A DNA stretch of 64,000 nt from Pandoraea pnomenusa (GTDB lineage: Bacteria > Pseudomonadota > Gammaproteobacteria > Burkholderiales > Burkholderiaceae): the NCBI RefSeq assembly GCF_000767615.3, contig NZ_CP009553.3:2418001-2482000 (forward strand). The letters run 5' to 3'. The notes below the pieces were generated by a model, which worked only from the letters and a program-made list of their open reading frames with translations, was not told the DNA's origin and made no database searches. Both the position numbers and the translations under genes were made by a program. This document shows positions 44,881 to 51,418 of this stretch, piece after piece (positions within the stretch are counted from its first letter, which is position 1; each line of letters begins with the position of its first letter).

Positions 44881-45858
44881 ATGCTAGTGAATTGCGTGGC
44901 CTATGAGGATGGCCGCAAGATTGCCGATCTGCACCCCGACGAAATCTCCGATTACCTTGAGCGCCCGCATTGCTTCGTATGGGTGGCGCTCAAGGACCCC
45001 GGTCCCGGCGAGCTCGCGCAGATGCAACATGAATTCGGTCTGCACGACCTTGCCGTGGAAGATGCGCAGCACGGGCACCAGCGTCCGAAGATCGAGCAGT
45101 ACGGCGACTCGCTCTTCGCCGTGCTGCACGTGCTCAACAAGGACGCCGACGGCGACTTCTCGCTCGGGGAAGTGGCGATTTTCGCAGGGCAAAATTACGT
45201 GCTTTCCGTGCGTACGAACGCCACGCAGGGGCTCGGCGCCGTGCGTGCGCGCGCGGAGAAAGAGCCCCATTTGTTGCGGCAGGGCTCGATCTTCGTGCTC
45301 TACGCGCTCATGGACGCCATCGTCGACAGTTACTTTCCCGTATTCGACGACCTCGAAGCGCAACTCGAGGCGATCGAGGCGCAGATCTTCACGCCGAGTG
45401 CGCCGGCCAAGGGGCGAGCCATCATCGAAGACCTGTATCAACTCAAACGACGCCTCATTACGTTGCAGCACGCCTGTGTGCCGCTCATGGAGGCGGTCAG
45501 CAAACTGTTCGGCGCGATGGCGCCGAAGCTCTGCGGCGGCATGCAGGAGTACTTCCGGGACGTGTTCGACCACCTTCAACGCATCACCAAGAATGTCGAT
45601 CTGCTGCGCGAAATGGTCACGACGGCACTCTCGGTCAATCTCGGCATGATCTCGCTGTCGGAGAACGAGACGACGAAGCGTCTGGGGTCGTTTGCCGCAC
45701 TCTTTGCCGTGCCCACCATGATCGCCGGCATCTACGGCATGAACTTCGCCGACATCCCGGAATTGAAATTCCGGTACGGCTACCCCCTCTGCATCGGGGC
45801 CATGATCCTCATCGATTTGCTCCTGTACCGGAAATTCCGCAAGGCCGGCTGGTTGTGA
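44881..45858 (+). CDS. corA: Magnesium/cobalt transporter CorA
   Basis: A 325-residue CorA-family channel forming a pentamer in the inner membrane. A long cytoplasmic domain is followed by two C-terminal helices. The pore motif is in AGIYGMNFADIPEL after helix 1, as required, and the C-terminus is basic (YRKFRKAGWL). The ATG at 44881 gives a normal N-terminus; the open frame upstream overlaps the Pat gene. Confidence 0.95.
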   Translation: MLVNCVAYEDGRKIADLHPDEISDYLERPHCFVWVALKDPGPGELAQMQHEFGLHDLAVEDAQHGHQRPKIEQYGDSLFAVLHVLNKDADGDFSLGEVAIFAGQNYVLSVRTNATQGLGAVRARAEKEPHLLRQGSIFVLYALMDAIVDSYFPVFDDLEAQLEAIEAQIFTPSAPAKGRAIIEDLYQLKRRLITLQHACVPLMEAVSKLFGAMAPKLCGGMQEYFRDVFDHLQRITKNVDLLREMVTTALSVNLGMISLSENETTKRLGSFAALFAVPTMIAGIYGMNFADIPELKFRYGYPLCIGAMILIDLLLYRKFRKAGWL

Positions 45859-46069
45859 CGCAGCCGCGAGGCCCGCGCAATCTGTGTCAGGGGCGTGTCG
45901 CGGCATGCCCTTCAGCGCGCCGTGTTGCCCCGTGGCAACGGGTCGCGTCGCGCACCGTTTTCCGTCGTGACCGGCGTAGAGTAATTGCACTAGAATTCCC
46001 CAACGCCGCGTCAGACGGCAGCCAAGGGTTGAGAAATACAACAAACACCAGGCGCTTAGGGGTCAGATA

Positions 46070-47374
46070 TTGAACGCACCACTCTCGGGGATCCGCGTCA
46101 TCGAGTTCTGTCGAGGCGCGGCGGGCGCTTATTGCGGCTTGCTGCTGGCCGACATGGGGGCCGATGTCATCATGGTCGACGATCCCGTCGACGATCTCTC
46201 CAACGATAGCCGGAGTCCGCTCGGCGAATCCGCACAACTCGGCCTGCGACGCAACAAGCGCTCCGTGGCGCTGGATTTGCTTACCCTCGAAGGCCGCAGC
46301 CTCGCGCACACGCTCGTGCGCGGCGCCGACGTCGTCATCGAATGCCTGCCGCCGGGCACGCTCGCCAGTGCCGGCCTCGGCTACGACGCGCTGTCGGGCG
46401 TGCAACCCCATCTCGTCTACGTATCGATCTCCGCGTTCGGGCAGGAGGGGCCGCGCTCCGTGACGCAGCCCACGGGCGTGCCCGCGCTCCAGGCGCTTCG
46501 AGGAATGCTTGGTGCGGCGCCGAGCGGTCTGGAGCCGCCACGCGATTTGCCGGTGGCTGACCTCGCTGCCGGGCTGTATGCGGCGTTTTCCACGTCCGCG
46601 GCGCTCGTGGCCGCGAGACTGCAGGGGCGGGGTGTTCATATCGACGTGCCGATGCTCGGCGCCACGCTCGCCATTGCGGCATTGCGCGGTGGCGACGAAG
46701 GTGCCGAGGCGGCGCACCGCGCGGGGCTGGTGCCGCCCGCGACCATGGGCAGGGACCGTGACGGTGCCGTCGGCGCGAATCCACCCAACGCGGGCGTCGC
46801 TCGTGCCGCGCCGCGCGTCGGAGCCCTGGAGCCAGGCGACGCCGAGGGCGACACGATGCGATTCGGCGGGCCATCGGCACCCTGGCCGACCTTCCGTGCC
46901 CGCGACGGCTATTTCGGCATGGATCTCGACGGACAGGCTCACTGGCAAGCGATTTGCGCGCTGGTGCACCGGGTCGATCTGCTCGACGACGCCCGCTTCG
47001 CCAACGCGCGGGAGCGTGCCCGGCATCAGGCCGTGCTGCGCGACGTGCTCGAAGCGGTTTTCGTCCTCGAGGACCGCGGTGTCTGGCTGGCCCGGCTCGT
47101 CGCGGTCGGTGTGCCATGCACGGCCATCAGTACCTATTCGCGGGTGCTGGCCGATCCGCAGGTGGCACACATGGGCTGGGTGCGGCCCATGGTGTTGCCT
47201 AGCGGAGAGACGACGCACACCATCGTCTCTCCCGTTCGTCTGAACGGGCGCAGTCCGGTATCGCCGATGGATCCGCCCGCACCCGGCGAGCACACGAGTG
47301 ACATTCTTGCGGAGCTGGGGGCGGACGGGGGCGACGTGACGGCTCGGCCTGTGAGCGGCCCCGGCCGTTTTTGA
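46070..47374 (+). CDS. CaiB/BaiF family (class III) CoA-transferase
   Basis: A 434-residue class III CoA-transferase that moves CoA between organic acids. N-terminal GIRVIEFCRGAAGAYCGLLLADMGADV and the middle LRRNKRSVALDL are family hallmarks; the catalytic aspartate is likely that of LPVADLAAGLYAAF. The start is TTG at 46070 with AGGGG upstream. A TAGAAT at 45991 could be its -10 box. Substrate unknown: no partner acyl-CoA dehydrogenase or hydratase is adjacent. Confidence 0.88.
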   Translation: MNAPLSGIRVIEFCRGAAGAYCGLLLADMGADVIMVDDPVDDLSNDSRSPLGESAQLGLRRNKRSVALDLLTLEGRSLAHTLVRGADVVIECLPPGTLASAGLGYDALSGVQPHLVYVSISAFGQEGPRSVTQPTGVPALQALRGMLGAAPSGLEPPRDLPVADLAAGLYAAFSTSAALVAARLQGRGVHIDVPMLGATLAIAALRGGDEGAEAAHRAGLVPPATMGRDRDGAVGANPPNAGVARAAPRVGALEPGDAEGDTMRFGGPSAPWPTFRARDGYFGMDLDGQAHWQAICALVHRVDLLDDARFANARERARHQAVLRDVLEAVFVLEDRGVWLARLVAVGVPCTAISTYSRVLADPQVAHMGWVRPMVLPSGETTHTIVSPVRLNGRSPVSPMDPPAPGEHTSDILAELGADGGDVTARPVSGPGRF

Positions 47375-47409
47375 CGCAGGCCGCTCCGGCGCCGACAAAC
47401 GTATGCCCA

Positions 47410-47440
47410 GACGGCGCCTTCGGGCGCCGTCGGCGTTTTT
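47410..47440 (+). terminator. Intrinsic terminator after the CoA-transferase gene
   Basis: GACGGCGCC-TTCG-GGCGCCGTC: a perfect 9-bp stem with a tetraloop, followed by GGCG and TTTTT. It lies 36 bp after the stop codon. Confidence 0.88.
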
Positions 47441-47526
47441 GCGGTCTGCGGGGCATCGCCTCGCGACGTCTGGTACTTGCCCATCCCCGTTGCCAGGCGG
47501 GGCTTTCGCGCCGCCCGATGTCTCTA

Positions 47527-47553
47527 TATAATTCATGGTCATAAGCTTATGAC
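47527..47553 (+). promoter_or_regulatory. Promoter -10 with adjacent 16-bp perfect palindrome (operator)
   Basis: TATAAT (47527-47532) is followed 5 bp later by GTCATAAGCTTATGAC (47538-47553), a perfect palindrome that would cover the transcription start of the TauE/SafE gene. Such a layout is typical of a repressor operator. No repressor gene is adjacent, so the regulator acts in trans or lies elsewhere. Confidence 0.65.
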
Positions 47554-47613
47554 TATTAGTGATTAGGCGTCTCGCCGATCACTTCCCCCCGATTTTTTGC
47601 TGGATGCCGACCG

Positions 47614-48546
47614 ATGATTGCCGATCTTTCGAGTATGTCTCCCACGGCTGCGTTGCTGGGCGCCGCAGTCGGGCTCGTGCTGGGATTGACGGGGGCGGGC
47701 GGGGGCATCTTCGCGGTACCGGCGCTGGTCTTCGGGCTGGGGTGGGGGGTGTCGCAGGCAGGTCCGGTTGCGCTTCTTGCGGTGGGGGTCGCCGCGGCCG
47801 TGGGCAGCGTGCAAGGGCTGCGCGCCGGTCTGGTGCGCTATCGCGCGGCCATGCTCATGGCCGGGATCGGTGTTTGCGTGGCGCCGTTGGGGACCTGGCT
47901 GGCGCATCGGCTGCCGGAGCGCTGGCTGGTTGGGCTGTTTGCCCTCGCCATGCTGGTTGTGGCAGCGCGCATGTACCGCGCGTCCCGCGGGCTGTCGGCA
48001 AACGCCGCGAAGGCCGTAACGGCAGCGAATCTACCCGCAAGTGAGACGGCGAACCCGTCGGACGATCAGGCCGCATCCCAAGCGGCAAGTCAGGCGGCAA
48101 ATCAGGCGGCAAGCAAGACGAGCGAGGCGCTGCCCCCGTGCCGGTTGAACCCGGCGACGGGCCGCTTGCACTGGACACCGCGTGTCGCGGGCGTTCTGGG
48201 GGCGATCGGCGCGGTTTCCGGCTTTGCGTCCGGCTTGCTTGGCGTCGGCGGCGGCTTCGTCATCGTGCCGGCCTTGCGCCGCTTTACCGATATCACGGTG
48301 CACGGTGTGGTGGCCACTTCGCTGTTCGTCATCGCGCTCATTTCCGCGGGCACCGTGGCTAACGCGTGGTGGCAAGGCATGCATCCGGGCGCTCAGGGCT
48401 GGGTTTTCGTTGCGGGCGCGGTGGTCGGCATGCTCCTCGGTCGCGCGCTGGCGCCACGGTTGGCGGCCTCCCGGCTGCAACAAATCTTCTCGACGCTCAT
48501 GGCCGCCGTCGCCATCGGCATGTTCGTCAAGGCATTCGGCGCCTGA
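47614..48546 (+). CDS. TauE/SafE family sulfite-exporter-like permease
   Basis: A 310-residue membrane protein with two homologous halves, each carrying the family glycine motif (GLTGAGGGIFAVPALVFG in the first, GLLGVGGGFVIVPALRRF in the second) and about eight helices in total. The central cytoplasmic loop contains a short AASQ repeat. Members export sulfite, sulfoacetate or other organosulfur anions; the substrate here is unknown. Ribosome site before ATG 47614 is weak. The palindrome at 47538 suggests inducible expression. Confidence 0.88.
   Translation: MIADLSSMSPTAALLGAAVGLVLGLTGAGGGIFAVPALVFGLGWGVSQAGPVALLAVGVAAAVGSVQGLRAGLVRYRAAMLMAGIGVCVAPLGTWLAHRLPERWLVGLFALAMLVVAARMYRASRGLSANAAKAVTAANLPASETANPSDDQAASQAASQAANQAASKTSEALPPCRLNPATGRLHWTPRVAGVLGAIGAVSGFASGLLGVGGGFVIVPALRRFTDITVHGVVATSLFVIALISAGTVANAWWQGMHPGAQGWVFVAGAVVGMLLGRALAPRLAASRLQQIFSTLMAAVAIGMFVKAFGA
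48070..48117 (+). repeat. Four 12-bp tandem repeats inside the TauE/SafE gene
   Basis: Units of the form GCGGCAAGTCAG encode AASQ-AASQ-AANQ-AASK in the loop between the two halves of the permease. In-frame copy changes would only alter loop length. Confidence 0.8.
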
Positions 48547-48823
48547 TTCGACGAACGCCAGCGCGGCTTGCGATTCTCGAACACTTCGAAAATCGCAACG
48601 CCTTTCGAGTGATCTTCAATATCGATCGCCGTGACGGTCCGCGCGATCCCGCCATGCCTTTCATTTCCGTTCGTGACGCGACAATGAATCTTTTCGTCAC
48701 AGGACTGTCCATTGAAACGTTGCCCGAGCACCACGTCTCGCTGAATTGAATGTCTTGCGCGTGAAATGCCTTCAATGTGCGCGATGCATGCAAATCACGG
48801 ACGGTAATGCTCTTAATTTGGAC
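48547..48823. other. Intergenic region after the TauE/SafE gene, no gene seen
   Basis: No convincing coding sequence. The stretch 48690-48900 is clearly AT-richer than its neighbours and leads into the RcsB-box-like sites, consistent with an accessory promoter region for the lipoprotein gene. Confidence 0.5.
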
Positions 48824-48837
48824 TAGGATGATTCCTA
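48824..48837. promoter_or_regulatory. RcsB-box-like palindrome, site 1
   Basis: TAGGATGATTCCTA is a perfect 5-bp palindrome (TAGGA/TCCTA) around 4 bp and matches 10 of 14 positions of the enteric RcsAB box TAAGAATAATCCTA. It lies 124 bp before the lipoprotein ATG at 48961 and about 1 kb before an RcsB-like regulator gene. TATAAA at 48836 could be an overlapping -10 box. Confidence 0.5.
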
Positions 48838-48864
48838 TAAACAGATCCAAAACGGCAGGATTTT

Positions 48865-48878
48865 GTAGATTTATCCTA
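48865..48878. promoter_or_regulatory. RcsB-box-like half-conserved site 2
   Basis: GTAGATTTATCCTA also matches 10 of 14 positions of the RcsAB box, with a full ATCCTA right arm and a left arm one base short. Its centre is 41 bp from that of site 1, close to four helical turns, so both would face the same side of the DNA. Confidence 0.4.
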
Positions 48879-48960
48879 TATTTCCGCTGGTCGTAAAACG
48901 GCGCGTAACGACGTCGCCTCGCCGATGCGTCACGCGGCGTTGCGATCGGCTTTGGCATCG

Positions 48961-49536
48961 ATGACCACGACACACATTGAGACTTCCACGACCGTCTTGC
49001 CTGACTCCCCGGAAGCTTGCACACCGGCGAGCCGCCGTGCCGCCGCGATCCGGCAACGGGTGATCGTCTCGACGGCGATGGCGATGGCATTGCTGGCGGG
49101 GTGCACCGAGTATCAGGCGTCGACGCCCAGTGTGTCGGGCGGCGAAGCGGCGCACGAGGGCTCGTCGTTGTCGGCGTCGGCGCAAGCGGGAGCAGACGCG
49201 AAAGTGGTGGAAGCCCGCATGCGGCCGGTCGCGGCGGCTGTGGCCATGAGTGGTACGCCGCAGGTGGGGCGCGTGGTAAGCGGGACCTATCGATGGATGG
49301 CCGATTGGCCGGAGACCGAGAGCGTGCATCTGTGGGAGGCCGCGCCCGGCCCGACACGCATTCGTGTGGTTGGACGCGCACGGGAGATGATGCCGTCGGC
49401 GGGATTGCGCGGGGTGCGCATTCGCTACTGTGTCAAGCCGGTCATCGGCACAGGCGCCTCCCGGTTGACCGGGCACAAGACGTGCTCGGCCTGGACAACC
49501 GTCGACGGGCCGAAAGCGGCCCATGACGCCGGATAA
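48961..49536 (+). CDS. Unrecognised lipoprotein with an Ig-like C-terminal domain
   Basis: A 191-residue protein I do not recognise. A basic stretch (RRAAAIRQR) is followed by a hydrophobic core ending in the lipobox LLAGC, so it is a probable lipoprotein with an unusually long n-region. After a Ser/Ala linker, the segment SGTPQVGRVVSGTYRW and later RIRYCVKPVIGTGAS resemble single Ig-like repeats of large bacterial surface proteins; the cysteines in RYCV and KTCSAW could form a disulfide. Start is uncertain: ATG 48925 (203 residues), ATG 48961 or GTG 49060 all lack strong ribosome sites. Location between RcsB-like boxes and the phosphorelay genes suggests it is their target. Confidence 0.6.
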   Translation: MTTTHIETSTTVLPDSPEACTPASRRAAAIRQRVIVSTAMAMALLAGCTEYQASTPSVSGGEAAHEGSSLSASAQAGADAKVVEARMRPVAAAVAMSGTPQVGRVVSGTYRWMADWPETESVHLWEAAPGPTRIRVVGRAREMMPSAGLRGVRIRYCVKPVIGTGASRLTGHKTCSAWTTVDGPKAAHDAG

Positions 49537-49692
49537 CCGTCGAATAGCCGCCCGACAGCGTCAGATCGACACCGGATGTTGCCGGAGCGCCGGATTGCCG
49601 GACAGCGCCGGCGAGCGACGAGTTACGCCGAATAACGTAGCCGCGGCGGCGCGGGGGACGATTCCGTCCGTCAGCGCCGCGTAGCGACAACG

Positions 49693-49712
49693 TGGTCACG
49701 CCTTCGTGACCA
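49693..49712 (+). other. 8-bp hairpin ahead of the response-regulator gene
   Basis: TGGTCACG-CCTT-CGTGACCA is a perfect inverted repeat with a tetraloop, 110 bp before the regulator start and without a T-run. It could be an operator or RNA structure. The rest of the 285-bp gap holds short GCCGGA-rich imperfect repeats only. Confidence 0.4.
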
Positions 49713-49821
49713 ACGAGTGTGTCGGCAAGACGCACATTCCTCTTTCTGGAAGCCATGATGCGTAGACACGGCGGAGAATCGCGCGCGCCCACGGCTGACT
49801 TCTTTTAAAAGGATTCCGCAC

Positions 49822-50496
49822 ATGATGGTTAAAATTCTGATTGCCGACGATCACCCGATCGTCGCCTCGACGCTGCGTGAAATGCTCTCCCCGGACCCCG
49901 GCTTTCACGTGCTCCCGCCGGTTTCCAATTCGACTGAGCTCTTCAAGGCGCTCGAGACGAATTCCGTGGACGTTCTGATCACCGACTATTGCATGCCGGG
50001 CGGCGCGTTCGGCGACGGCCTGGTCATGATCAACCGCGTACGGCGCAAGTATCCGGATGTGAAGATCATCGTGTTCACGTCGATCGAGCAACCGGCCATC
50101 ATTCACGCGCTCGACAGTTGTGGCGTGCTCGGTGTGATGACCAAGTCCGACGATCTTCGCGAAATCACCGTCTGCGTCGAGCGCTGCCGCCGGGGCATGA
50201 GTTACCGCGGCGGGCGTGCCGAGCAGATTCTCGAGGAACAAATGCGTCGCAAGCCGACCGCGCGCCGTCCGCTGTCTCCCAAGGAGATGGAAGTGCTGCG
50301 GATGTATCTGGACGGCCAGAACGTGTCGCAGATTGCAGGCGCGCTCAAGCGCTCGGCCAAGACGATCAACAACCAGAAGCGCATGGCCATGTGCAAGCTG
50401 GGCTGCCGGACCGACATGGAATTGTTCAAGCTCCACGTGTCGAGCCCGGTGCAGTTTTCGCGTGACGGCGAGACCGAAACGCCGAGTGCCGCCTGA
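49822..50496 (+). CDS. Response regulator, NarL/RcsB type
   Basis: A 224-residue regulator. The receiver domain (residues 1-125) has the acidic pair in ILIADDHPIVAS, acceptor Asp in VLITDYCMPGG and switch residues in IIVFTS; the usual Lys near residue 110 is in VMTKSDDL. The LuxR-type helix-turn-helix is at the C-terminus (LSPKEMEVLRMYLDGQNVSQIA, spanning ~150-170, then RSAKTINNQKRMAMCKL). The fit to RcsB is good: similar spacing and long insertion after the Asp. AAAAGGA precedes the start. The kinase gene follows 29 bp later, so the two form one operon. Confidence 0.9.
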   Translation: MMVKILIADDHPIVASTLREMLSPDPGFHVLPPVSNSTELFKALETNSVDVLITDYCMPGGAFGDGLVMINRVRRKYPDVKIIVFTSIEQPAIIHALDSCGVLGVMTKSDDLREITVCVERCRRGMSYRGGRAEQILEEQMRRKPTARRPLSPKEMEVLRMYLDGQNVSQIAGALKRSAKTINNQKRMAMCKLGCRTDMELFKLHVSSPVQFSRDGETETPSAA

Positions 50497-50525
50497 GCGC
50501 GTGACCCGATCGGACATTGGAGCAT

Positions 50526-51347
50526 ATGCCCGCCAGAACGATGACGCGTGACATCGCGATCGCCGGCCGCCTGCTGCGTATCGGCGGCCTGCTCGCACTT
50601 CTTTTCGGCTTGTCGGTCTGGGTGGCGGCGGTCTCGTACGCGTTGTTCGGCACCTTGTGGCAAAGCGGCCAGAAGACCGAGTCCTTCTTCGCCGCCGTCG
50701 GCCGTGAAATTCGCGACCTCGAGATCTTCAACGAGCAGGCCCGTGCCATGGCGCAAGCCACCCAGGCCAGCAAGGTGCGTCAAGGCGGGGCCACGCGGGC
50801 ATTGACCGATCGCATTCTGCAGCCGCTGCTCGGCATGAGCCCCGGCAGCGCACGCCGTATCAGCGGCGTGGGATGGGACAGCGAGTTCGAGATCGTCAAG
50901 CTGGCGGACATTCCCCCTGAACGTGCCGCCCTGTATGCGCGCCTGACGCTGCGACTCATGGTGCTCGACGCCAACTTCTGGAGTCCCCTCGACGGTCAGG
51001 ACGAAACGTTCATCATTTCCGCGGATGGCGCCTTTGCGGCCTATCGACCGGCGATCGGACGCGCGTCGTTCACGCCGTCGAAGCTGGCGAGCGACACGCA
51101 GGCGATGATCGCCGAGATCAACAAGGTGGAGCGCTATCACGCGCGCATCAGGGGCAACAGCGAAGGTCCGTTCTGGACTTACAACTACGAGCATCCCGTC
51201 ACCCATCTGAAGACCGTATCGAGCTTCGTACCGATTCGCGATCTGGATGGCCACCTGGTGCTCTACGTTGGCACCAGCATGTCGCCGGACATGATCGTGC
51301 CGCCGCGCATGCGCAATCTGGAACGCTCGGGGAAGCGCTGCAACTGA
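50526..51347 (+). CDS. RcsC-like hybrid sensor kinase, N-terminal part (ends at a frameshift)
   Basis: The first 273 residues of a large sensor kinase: membrane helix 1 (~residues 15-38, LLALLFGLSVWVAAVSYALF) and a periplasmic sensing domain of about 220 residues ending VLYVGTSMSPDMIVPPRMRNLE. After that the frame runs into RSGKRCN and a stop at 51345-51347. In the -1 frame the coding sequence continues without break (GTLGEALQLISEDG...), so the original gene was almost certainly one protein spanning 50526-53908. A one-base loss near 51320-51330 explains it. Without the rest, this part would be a membrane stub. Confidence 0.8.
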   Translation: MPARTMTRDIAIAGRLLRIGGLLALLFGLSVWVAAVSYALFGTLWQSGQKTESFFAAVGREIRDLEIFNEQARAMAQATQASKVRQGGATRALTDRILQPLLGMSPGSARRISGVGWDSEFEIVKLADIPPERAALYARLTLRLMVLDANFWSPLDGQDETFIISADGAFAAYRPAIGRASFTPSKLASDTQAMIAEINKVERYHARIRGNSEGPFWTYNYEHPVTHLKTVSSFVPIRDLDGHLVLYVGTSMSPDMIVPPRMRNLERSGKRCN

Positions 51348-51418
51348 TCTCGGAAGACGGGCTCATCATTGCAAGTGCAGGCCAGCCGCTCGCCTCGCTG
51401 GGCAATCTGCGAACGCTT

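Noticed and set aside
45924-45939. GTTGCC/GGCAAC hairpin after corA as intrinsic terminator
   Set aside because: Only 6 bp and no T-run; insufficient to call.
51320-51347. Programmed -1 frameshift in the hybrid kinase gene
   Set aside because: Only a GGGG run is present; the A-site codon would not re-pair, and no downstream stimulatory structure is obvious. A lost base is simpler.
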